Shown here: one piece after another, positions 41,583 to 53,500 of the stretch
Layout of the letters: each line of letters opens with the position of its first letter
Numbering within the stretch: position 1 is the stretch's first letter
The notes under the pieces: generated by a model
Seen by the model: only the letters and a program-made list of their open reading frames with translations
What the model was told of the DNA's origin: nothing
Database searches by the model: none
Source: Fasciolopsis buskii
Taxonomy: Eukaryota; Platyhelminthes; Trematoda; Plagiorchiida; Fasciolidae
Assembly (NCBI GenBank): GCA_008360955.1
Contig: LUCM01002360.1
Span: forward strand, 164,957 to 228,956
DNA: 64,000 nucleotides
Direction of reading: 5' to 3'
Translations under genes and position numbers: made by a program

Positions 41583-44500
41583 GATATGGTCTTGGCGCTT
41601 GGACGTGAAAGTTGCGGATTCGAATTCTCGCACCTCGGTCAACTTCCCCACTTGGCAGCCTCTGCTGGCTGCGGCTTCCATCTTGAAAAATGACATGCAT
41701 TTTTATTTTATTAATAAAAGTGAAAGATAAATGAAAGCGCCAACCAAAGCGATGAGGTTTACAGTCGGTCCTCATTTGAGGACCGCTTTGGTTGGCGCTG
41801 TCTTTTGTTAGCCCAGTTGCTTCTATGTTTAACACTAGTTTAGAAAGGTAAAGACGTAAAAGCTTTCCCCATTCGTTTCATTTGAAATCACCTAAACTAT
41901 TCCGGTGGGTCTAACTCATCCTGGTTTCACTAACCAGTGTCCCTTGGTTTTACGTGTTCATATATGGTGAAAGTAGTTTCTTGTTGTCGAATTCATCCGG
42001 GTTGTTTGTTTCTCCATCCCCATCCCGTTGCGCTCAGATGCCTTTTGCACCAGCCAGATCCAATTTCTGTCCATGAATTGCCTATCTGGTTAGACAAACA
42101 AGGAAATAACAACTACGCAGCAATCCGAGAAGAGTTCAAAGTGAGTTTACCTGTCCGTCTAGGCGTCCAAATGTGTGCTTGAGTGTGTGTATGAAACAGC
42201 AGGTGAGCATTTTGTTCTCAAGGAAAATGGCCCCAATCAACATTACACCACTGTTTAGCTTAGCGGGCCAGAGCGCATCGAACAGTAGGATTTCCCCTCG
42301 ATCCCAAAGGCATTGCGACCTTTCCGATCAGTGAATCCCCTCAACATCTGCGTGACGAATTTCAGCGCAATAATGAATAACCATTGTTGGGGTCACCTAG
42401 TTCGTTTTCAACTTACCGGCCGCCGTACAGTCGAACTGACTCATCAAACCACGTGTATTATCAACTGTCTTCCTACTTGTTCTTGTCCAGTATTTATCCA
42501 AGATGGTCTAATCGCAGCACGCATTTTATCGCTTTTTGCTTACTTTGTTAACCAAGTCAGAAAACTCGAGAAATGAATCGTACCACTACAGTGTTCGCAA
42601 TAGAGTAATTCGGTAACTGATATTGCTCGATTCCAAAGTTTATCTAAACTATCAGCTCATAATGCCTTAGTGACCAGAATTGCGTAGAGATTGGCCGCCT
42701 GTTCTCGGCACTATACAATAACCACGTAGGAGCGCATGCAACCTACTCTCGGCTAAGCGTAAACATTAATTGTGCTAACTCACCTGAAGGTGGAACCCTC
42801 GAGATTCACAATCACCAAGCTCAGTGATTAGACGTCAGTGAAAATATCCAATCTGAGCTGGTTCAACTCGGCGAATCGCAACCTTTTACTCCTTTCTAGG
42901 TGTACCGTCTTGTCATTATGGACGTCATATTGTTCGTATTTTGTCCGTCTTGACCGAAATTTGTCGAAGCTCATTTTAGTAGCAACAACCAAATGTTTCC
43001 GCTTATTTTGATCTCCAAATGTCCACTTCTAATCTGATTTGAAGTTAACAGTTAAAGCAAACTTTTTGAACCCAAAGGCTGTTTCTCTTCCGGTTGTTCA
43101 AAGCCTAACTGCTGCGCAAACTGTCTGTTTTGTATGCACAGTCTCCCCGATCAATTTCGCTTTCAGTAATTGTGATTTGTTCGAACATTGTGAACTTTTT
43201 GTCACGATAACCGGAGTAAACCTGGATTCACATTTGAAATTTCGTACTTCCTGCATTCGGCTACCAATAGTGGTGATTACTTTTGACATTGTCTATCTTA
43301 TCCAAAATGACATTAGGTTGGATTGTAACCCGTTTTTTATTACAAGCATAGTGTATGAGTGTAGCGGAAGGAATATGCCCCGTAGCCATTGGGGACCGCT
43401 ACACGGAACGGGGCACTGACAACCGTGACACTGGAATTTACAGTGGCATTGAACCCCATTTGGTCTCAATAGGTCATGCGTGGTGACGAGCCGAGGTCCT
43501 ACCTACCACCGAAAAGACAGGTGGGTCTGGGCTTCAAACCTCTGACATTTTTGGGGTGACAGATGTCTAACCCAATTGACCGCCACTGGTCAAGTAGACA
43601 CAAGATCGATCAACCTGAAAACAGAAGTATCCTTGCTGGTACGAACTGCACTCTCCGCTCACTGTTTGTTAAATCCGCTACCACAGTTGAACGTTCTACG
43701 GATGAACGGATTTCTTCGAACGCGTGCAATCACTTATACTAAGAATAAAATAAGCTTCATTTTTCAACCTAAGGTCAACGACGTGTCTGCGGGAAACCCG
43801 ACCGTTTGTTCCCCGTTCGATGCCCCGGGTGATTTTTACTCACTCCAAATCTCACCCGGGAGTGCGTGCCTTTATCAAGCTTATCTTCGACCGTTATGTT
43901 TAGCCTACTATAAGCAGAGACATTTGTGTTTGGGCAAAAACATGTATAGCATGTCAATGAAGCGAGGTCCACCGACATGTGCTATCCTCTCCTTTCGAAA
44001 TCCTCATTGACAACGGATGTTTTTGTCACGTCTATCTGGACAACGTGGGTCCCTTGCAATTAGCCGATGGCTACCGTTTTGTCCCAACACGTGTTGGCCG
44101 TTTCACGCGTTGGTCATGGGCCGTTCCCATCACTGACACATCGAGTGAAACGGTTTTCAAAGCTTTTCTATCGCTTGATTCCTACGTTTGGTGTTCGTTC
44201 TATCGTTATTGCCGACAGAGGTGCATAATTCCCACCTAAATTGTTCACTGTTTTTTTCATACTGCTTGAATTTAAACATATTCGCACGACCGCATATCAT
44301 CCTTTATTCAGTGGATTAGTAGAGAGATTCCGGAGACGAGTAAATGCAATTAAATACATCCAACTCTCATGCAGCTAAATGGATCGATGCCCTTCCGTTG
44401 ACCACGTAAGCGGAAATCATCGGTTGCACGGGCCTGCAGCTTTAACTTGATGTGAAGCGCGGATACGCGCTCTGCGCACAGACGCTGTGGTTCTTTCTCC

Positions 44501-47500
44501 ACTACAAGCACAATTTCGGAACTGCGTGTTTTAGTCCGGAATCGATATGCTGAGTGAAACCTGATTGCCTTTCTTCTTTGTTTCTTTTATTAATGAAATG
44601 CCAATGTACATCATTTTCATAAATGGGGCAGCGTCTCACAGAGAGCTGCCAATTGGGAAAGTCGACTGGCGGTGGGAGGATTCGAACCCGCGACCTTATG
44701 GTTCACACATCACGACCATATTCGCTTGACCACCGCCGGTCTTGTTTTTAATGGCACTTCTTTCGGCTGATGCTGATCTCTGCACCAAGTGTATTTCCGT
44801 GACTCTGGGCACATAGCAGCATTGATGATAAAAATTGATGAACGTTCAGGTCACGTAACCTCACGACATTCTTTTTGCTGCATAGATAAGTTGCATTTAG
44901 TAAAGCATGAACATAAGTGATAGCGAACAGGCAACTCACTTGGTTTCTTCCCTGATTCCGAAAAATGTGAACAATGAACCATTGATTCCAGCTTAACCTC
45001 ATTTAACCATTAGGGGACTCAGTGACACCCCAATTCCCTAGCGTCTAGTCGAATCTGAATAGTTTTTTACTTATTCAACGGAATGCGGAATAAAAGCTAG
45101 AAATGATTTCCTCTCATTTTAGTGGCTTCGGGTGCATTCATTACGTCAGGAACAGGCCAAGCGTTTTACGCACGATGTGGGTCAGCGACCGGAGAATCGT
45201 TTGCGTAACAAGTACCGAAATCTTGTCCCATGTAAGTCACTTTTTGGAACCTTGTAGTTTCACACGAGATGTGTAACTGGAAACTCAATTCAGTTATCGT
45301 ATGGTTGTGAGAAATGAAGTTTCCGTGTTGATGTTTTTCGCCTATAGAATTTTGATTGTTGTTTGCTTAGTACTACTAGTGACCGCGTGAGCAATTTGAG
45401 GGTTAGGTTTCTATACTGCTTCAAGATGATGTTCAGAGAAAACTGTATTCAAATGGGATAATAAAAGTGGAACTGGGAGGCAATCAGTTGATCTTTCGAA
45501 AGAGGCGCTATGACTAGTTTAGATTGCATGTGAGGCGCCCGATGTTGCAACCCTCGACAACGGTGACTGACTAACGGTCTAATGCGAAATAGGAGCGCGC
45601 CTACCCTGAACTATTTATTATCCGAATATCAGTAAGTCAGGATTGAGGTCAATTATCAAATCAAGAGCACAATATACAAGCCAAACGAGTTGTAATATCT
45701 CTTTTTGAGGTTCAAGTTATATTTCCTCCGTTTCATATCCTAGTTTCTCATTTTAGTGTGATTTTCTCTGGAGTTCATCTTCAAATGGTGCATTAATAAG
45801 TTCCAGTTCGTAAGATATTTTATCAAAACGGATCGAGCTTAGTGAACTTTGTCGTTTGGGTCACGTGTTGCGTATGATGAACACTCGTCTACCGTATCGC
45901 GCTTTATCTTCCGTTCCTCCCTCCGAATGAAAGAAGCCACGTGAAGGTCAATAGATGAAGCGAGGTCGTGAAATAAGAAAATTTACAACGAACTCAGCTG
46001 ATTTAGGGGTCTCTTGTCTTTGCGGTTAGGGTTCAAAAGATTCGTCAACCAGCTGGCTGGAGACATTGAAGGATGTGGCAACGAACCGTGAACAGTAACG
46101 ATCATGTTGTCACTTCCTGTCGAATCAGAATGATTGAAAACGTGTGGCTGTGCAGCTAGATTGTGTATTCTACGTGTTGGCTACTGTGGCATTCTTTTCT
46201 TTTTCTCGTCCTCACAGATTACCTTCTCCCTGTATATTTTGTGCATCCCTTATTTCTAAGGCAACGTGTGGCAGTGTGAGAAGGACAACGGTCAATAGGG
46301 TTTGTCCTTCTGCTTAACTTTTTTTCGCGGATATTGATTGACGGTTATTTGATTCATGTGTTGGCTGATGATTTACTGACTGGTCAATCATATTATTGGT
46401 TTACACAACAATTTGTTCATTGGCTTTGCTTGAAGTTAAGACAAATTCAGTTGCAATCCAAAATACGTTCTTTGCCGCGTCATAAAGGATTAAGATTAGA
46501 CCCTATTTAGCTAGTTTTCAAGCAACGAAACTAAGATTAGCCCCAATCCAGTTAATTCACATGAGGCCAGAGCAATCCTTTGTATTTGGACTAACAGTCA
46601 CCTGTTTGCGCACGTGCAATATTTGTCCTTTTATACTTTGTATGGGATCATTGTTTTCACTGCCCTCGGTGACTACTCTTTCCGCCGCGTTTTTTCGTTT
46701 ACCTTAATCGGTTGATGCTTCTGTCTAGTTGATCACAACTACGTCCGCTTGTCAAAACCATGGTGCCTGAGCGATCTGAATCAGACGGACTTGGAAACGG
46801 TACCGGCAGGGGTGTCCAACGATCCCGGTAAGGCCGCATTGGCCACACCAGCGAACGGTTTTCTGGATGATCTTGAAGAAACCCCAGTTGCCGAAAGTTT
46901 AGCCGATATGGGCCCCGACCGGCTATTAAGCTCGGACTATACGAACGCAAGTCTTGTGCCTGGTCGGGCACCCGGGATAGCCTATTGTTTGGTCGGTTCA
47001 GATCGGTTGCCACGCACGTATATTGCGGCACAAGCACCGGTTGATCATACCCGGGGTTTGTTTTGGCAGATGATTTGGGATCATGGAGTGAAGTTGATTG
47101 TTCTACTCACACGGTGAGTTTTGCCCGATTCCATATGGAAATTGGAGTAGATTTTAGGCGATTTGTTACATTGGCACATTTGTGAGCCTACAGCTTCGGA
47201 GTGTCGTACCGGGGTTGAGGAAGCACCTTTGTGCTGATATTGATGGATTCATATCAGTACAACCCTTCGTTTACAGATATGGGACAGTCCTTGAAATATT
47301 TCTCAGAACACTGATCTTTGGCCCCCTAGTTTAAATTTGCAAGCGATGCACGAAATTGTGTTGTCTTTCCTTGCTGACATTAAATTTGCCGCTTAAAAAA
47401 ACAAGTACGCACCCCTTATGTTGCTACCTTATTCTACTCGCTGCGGGATATTACTTCCAGCACATACCTGCCGATCACCAACCGGACCTGCAGATTGAAC

Positions 47501-50500
47501 TGGTAATTCACTAACGTGTCGTAATGCTTCAGGATTAAGCCTCAAACAGCAGTTGGCCAAGCCATATAGAGTTGGCGTATAACATTACACCTCTGTTTCC
47601 AAATCGGTTTATCTCTGTCGCTAACTCTAGCGGCTTCAGTCGGTCGTTTTCATTCACGTTCAATCTCACCCTGTCTAATGATCAGAAAGCCTCCAGCCCA
47701 TCAACACGACTGGTCTTGACTGTTTGTCATAAGCAAACGGTTTATATAGATAAAATGCGCACAAGTCCCCCCCCTCCGTCTCTCGTGCACAATGCCTCAT
47801 CCTTGATGTCCACTTCGAACGCCACCCCCGTTTGCCTTTGAGCTTGCCACAAATCAAACCGCTTTTTCCTTATTTCAGAAGTAAGACGAACGGTTGGTTC
47901 CCCACTCTGTTTTTTGGTTAACAGTCGCTTAGGTCTTTAGCCCGTGCGTCATTCACCTGAATGCAGCCGAGATTGTCCAACAATCCTATCTCACAGACAC
48001 GATCCGCCTCCCATTGTCACATGATTCATAGGACCGTAACAAGGGGGCTTTGCAATTTTGGTACCAGCTCGTAGCCCTATCTTACAGTCTCCGAGTCAGT
48101 CATTCCCTTAAGAAGATATTCATCGCGGTTGACCGCTCGTAGTCCAAAGGTTATAGAGCAGCTCAATGTTAGTTGCAGGCGAACTGCTAAAAGGCAGTCC
48201 GCTGATATGGTGGTCAACCCGCGGTCGTTTAGCCCGGGAATGGGGTCACGGAAAGCCCCCAGCATGTCAGGTAAAATTGGTATATTGAATCCATTTGTGA
48301 GCCAGGTGTTTGGATAACGTGATTATCAATCGCTTCAAATGCATTACCACCAGCGCATCAGAGAATCATAGTTTTTAATCACTCAGTCAGACATTCACAA
48401 TTCAAATAAATAACTGAGCAGACAGAAATGAAAAGAAACAACGTAAGTTATGGAATATTTGGGTGTGGACAATTAACTGAAATGTGAGAGAAACAGTTTA
48501 CCAGCCGTAATCCCCGAGTTCGTTGGGTATAGGGGTGGATTATGTGGGATTCTTTTGGATGGTGTGAGAATTCATCATCCAATACTGGATGGCCCCCGAC
48601 TTAAAGGATACTGCCATATCTCACTCGTCTCATCCCATTGGTTGTATAGAACAAACAACTGGATCCGACTGCGGAGTTTTAATTGGCGCATCAGAGAAGA
48701 AATGGCAGTGTGCAAACAACAACGATGTCTTACGAAGCAAACCTAAAAAAGATGTCGCAAAGGTGTTTCGACCCGGCTCCCGTGCTGAGTTAAGGCCCCA
48801 CAACCTTCTTAGTTCGAATTTCGAGTCAGATGTTTCGACAGGGGTTTCCTTTCTGCAGTTTTACGACGGCCAAGTATCATTCTCCCAGATACCCCCAGAA
48901 GTGTTTACCTCTACAACTAGTTATTTTGATCGGTTTTTGATTTTGAAGAGGCCTACTTTTGCCTCACTGAATGGGAGCTGGTTAAAATTGAATGGCATTT
49001 GACATAAGAAGGTTCTACGAGTATTACCGAAGTTCCGTTGGAATCTTGTTTATATTTGGGCGATCTTCTTAGTTTGATTTTGTTTAATCCAGTGATTCTC
49101 AGTACGGTGTTTCCCATAAAGTGAACTGCATGAGAAACATTTGTTCGCTCGGTGGTTATATTTGCTCGCGAAAAGTGCATTCAGCAGCAAAATTAAAACA
49201 GAACAGGGACAGTGCTTTCGTTCGAAAGAACTGACCGCTTTCCAGAGGCACGCCTTGACGGAGAAGCATAACGAATTCACAACTGGATGAGATAGACGTG
49301 AAGCAGGCTTTGGTCCCTCACCTAGTAATCTCCTCAGATCCGTTCACCCACACCTTTCTATTTCATCTAAAGAAGAGGTGAATGACACTTTAGGCTTTTC
49401 AGACGCTAAACTCGTGAGACGGTCGGCTAGCACAGTGTAACGGTCGATCCACACGAAAATGACATGGAATGGTTAGTACTTAGACTTCTCAAGCCTCACT
49501 CCAATAACCTACAAAAGAGGTCTGGTGAGAACACTTCTGTCGAGTCTCTCTCATGCTTTGGAAGGTAAAAGAACTGTTTCTTTAGGACACGTTAAAGCAA
49601 CAATTATCCGGAAAGATTTAGTGACACCCACATCCGAAACAGGACAGGAAGCGGTCCGATTTAAAGAGCCCAAACAAATTGGTTTACCTTAGATTGGTCC
49701 ATAAGGGTGACCACCTTATGAACGAAATGCGTCACAGATGCAGGATCAGCCTGGAGTTGCAAGTTCCCGATTGCGCAACTCCGTTTCTTATGGTGCACTC
49801 GGATGATGGGTTTGGACAGCTGTGGAAAATCGCCACTTGACTAATTCTGCCCCATGTGTTGTTTACCATCTCAACATGCACTCGCGGTGACACGTGCGTC
49901 GGCAGAACGAACCGACGCATTCCAGAACGAGTGACCGGACATATTCCGAGATGACTGGTAAAGTTGATGACGCAAATTTTTCTGCCAGTCAGAGAAATCG
50001 GAACTCAGGTTCATCAATTACGAAGCACATTGAGCGAAGCAAAGTCGACCCGCTGTTGTCTTTCAAGCCGCTGTTGCGTATTCACAACTAGAAAAAACTA
50101 ACATTAAGTGAGACATTCCCTATCAAGTCATGCAATCCGTTTTTATGCGCTGAAACGATACTGATCCGATCAACTCATCTTTCATGGAGTTGACCTCAAT
50201 CTATTTTTTATTTCTATTCTGTTATTTTTAGATGCATTGTCAGTTATTCCTCGACCTTGCCGGTCAACACCGTGAACTTTTCTCAATTATTCCATTTCTA
50301 CCATTCTCGCATAATTTCTTTGACGAGGACTACTCATCATCGCTCCCTTCCGCTTTGGTTTCAATTCATCCACTTACAGAGTACGAGAAAATGGAAAAGA
50401 AAAATGCTCCGTTTATTGGCCCGGATCCTCTGGGGACGCTGATGGGTCGAATGAGAATGGGACAATCAAACGAACAGTACATTTTGGTCAATTGACCATT

Positions 50501-53500
50501 AGCCTCAGGGCAGAGAATGATACAAACACATATGTGAAACGACAATTCATCGTGAGACGTACGGTACGTACCGGGAAAATTTTAGTTTTTATCAGCAGGA
50601 AGGGTAATCGTGAAAAAAGAACACCTTGTCAATTTTCCTTTTCATATTTTGCGACACATTTAAGATACGTAATGCAGATGGGCCTATGACGATCAGTAAC
50701 TGGCCAGCTTTTTTCCTTTACTTCTTCAGTATTCATTTAACTTCTGCCTCTGATCTTCACCTAAACATCGATATCCATTACTAGAAGTTTCGGTTACCAC
50801 GAACACAGGGAGAGAGAGAGAGATTATCAGTGCCGAAAACATGGCAACACACCACGCGGGTGCTCGAGCAATCCGACGGAGAAATCGAAGGTCTAGTACA
50901 TATACCTCCCGAATATCCCCAAGGTGTTCAAGTCTGCGTTGGTTTTTAGAAATAATGGGATGTGCAATGGTTTGTTTGTCTGACTTCTGCTAGAGTTCCT
51001 TGATATGCATGATAGCACCTTCGTCTCGTTTGTGAACGGTAGCACATAAGCCAATTTAACAGACGGAAAATCTCCGCAAAACGAGCACCAGTTTCATTGC
51101 ATAATCAGCCTTCATGAGACAATATGAAGTCGGAGAGTACGGCTGAACAATACCCAAAAGTCGGTGCACGTGTTCATGTGTTTGAAGGTGGCTGGGAGAG
51201 CTAGCTGTTATGAAGAAGAGAAAACCTGCCTGGGCATTACGCACTTTTTCCGTACAGCCGTGCTGTTCGCATCTTTTGGAAAACAGTCGAAGAGATCAAT
51301 TCGAAGGCTGCAACCAGATTAGCTGCTGTGTTATTGGAACACTGGTTTGTGCAACGCTAACACAGCCCGCGTTTGGGAGCCGTGTCCACGGTGGCTCAGC
51401 GTTCGAACAACTGCCGGGTAAGCGGATGATCACCGGCCCGATTCTGGCTTATGATGTCGAGTGTTGGATTCGTAATACACAAGGTGATTTCTCATTTCTG
51501 TATCACATCTGACCTCTCGGACCTCATCAAAGCTTTATTTGCGTAGTAACTCTTAGAAATAACTACCATAGTAATGAGAGATTGTGAAGTGAAAGCACAT
51601 ACCTAGGTTATCTCCTATGGGACACGCGTTACATGGCAATTGGCCCCAAAAATGGCTCATCGATTTATCACATCTCTGACCCAAATGCATCGACAAATCT
51701 GTTCCAATTTCCCGTTTGGTTTATGCGCCAGCTAACAATCAAAGATCAATTCCAGTTAACGTACGTCTTGTGCGAGCTATACCAGTTACAGTGCTACTTT
51801 CTAGACTTGAATTTTTAGGTTTACAATTTTCCATTTAGATGTGATTCTGCTTGAGTATAAAGTCAGTTATCAAATGCAATTCATTTTCGTCTGATACCCT
51901 CCAAACTGGCTCAATTCTTCTGGGTAAATCCCCGATGTGGCTACAGAACGACCGGAAAGGCGAAGCACGCACAATCACACAGCTTCATATGATGCAATGG
52001 CCCGACTTTTCAGCTCCGTCCAAAGAACATTTCAGTGCGTTGTTGTTCACTTACTGGGCAGAACGACGATGTTGTGCGAATGCCGAGGCCCCTGTGCTAA
52101 TTCATTGCAGGTATTATCTTGGTGTTGCATTATGAACTTTTGCAGTTTATGGGAAACATTTGTGTGCTAAAATTCAGAACTTTCAGTGAAAAACCGAACG
52201 TAGCCAAGGGTAGCGAATCCTCGAAATTGCGACTTAATTTTGGTAGAATTCAGTGGGCCAATGTGAACTTCGTTGTTTGGGAAGTTGATCATATTTTCAA
52301 CATCCCAGTTAGATGATGCTGCTCGAGAGACTGATTTGGTGCTTGTTACTCGCCAAGTTTCGAATTTATTCTGGAGAAGTTAAAATATCCCTCATATTTT
52401 GTTTATTATATTCGACTTCAATGCAGTACGGTGTTCAGCTTAAACATTGTATGAAATAACACCTATCCGTCATTGGTTTTGCGCGGCCACAGGCAGCGAG
52501 CGCACAGGAGTCCACTCGCATGACAGGTAACTTCCCGGCAGACAACGTCGTACAACGAAGGTTTTTTTACTTCCATCAGCAATGTGAGTAGTATGTGATC
52601 GAGTTCGTATAGGGAAATTGTTAATCACGAATTATCATGGATTATCATGACACTTCACCGTATACTGCTGTTTCATCTATCTTGTTAAGAATCATCAGCA
52701 GAGTGTATCCATCCTATCTCCAACTATGTCTCAACTGGGGATCGAACGATTATGGATGGAATACCTTAGTCACTAAGCTATCTAGGCTGGCTGTGAACAG
52801 TGGATAAGGCACCAACATTGCGAGTCAGCTAATGATAACCAATAACTAATCAGGTTTCACTTACGGAAACAGCCTTAGTACATGCGGGATGAATTTAGAA
52901 CAGTGGGAGCCAGTAACTCTTTCCCGTCAAACTCGTAAACAGGTATTTAGTCGTCCTTACAAAGTTCCCGTAACTAGATCCCGTTCCTCTATATTTTAAT
53001 CTTCGATTTTTCTCGAATCGCAGAAATGGACACCAATTTGTTAATTTTCATCTTTTCATCTTACAAACTTTTTTCTCTTCAGAAGTAGGAACCATAAACG
53101 GGTTCCCATTTAAATATTTCCCACAACCCCATTGACAGTAGGTATTCTGACCGCGGGGTTAGTGCGTTTAATAGGGTAGTTCAGTTTGATGGAAATTACC
53201 TCGTCCGTCGATCCAGAGTAGTTGTGCAGTTAAATACTGCTGTTAATCAGAGGTACATCTCCTTCACTGCAATGACAAAATTTCATCTATTTGTAATCCA
53301 CTCTCTTTTGGCCCGTGTGTAAGACTTTCCTCACTTAACTCAAATAAGAGTAAACAACTTAGCCGGGAATAAAAAAGTGGGCAATTTTTTCGGAGAATTT
53401 CTTTCTAGAAATTGCCATTTTAAAGTAAGACTAGTGTGCCGAGACAACCAAGGACACTCACATTTGACTGGCATTATTATATAGTATAAACAGATGGAAT

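Larger units (their letters stand above)
41450..42037 (+). other. Intron 8 (0.59 kb)
   Basis: Nearly filled by an AT tract, a SINE family A copy and a nested palindrome; see separate entries. Confidence 0.85.
42141..45122 (+). other. Intron 9 (3.0 kb)
   Basis: Contains a gypsy-type integrase relic at 43.93-44.42 kb and a SINE at 44.58 kb. I see nothing recognisable in 42.2-43.3 kb. Confidence 0.8.
47114..50379 (+). other. Intron 11 (3.3 kb)
   Basis: Contains the second copy of the 2 kb-type repeat (47.6-48.1 kb) and an unexplained open frame at 48.59-49.0 kb. I see nothing recognisable in 49.0-50.2 kb. Confidence 0.8.

Noticed and set aside
50232..50495. The longer frame MHCQLFLDLAGQHRELF over exon 12
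   Set aside because: It is a shadow: the PTP motif KCSVYWP and the phases of exons 11 and 13 require another frame starting at 50380.
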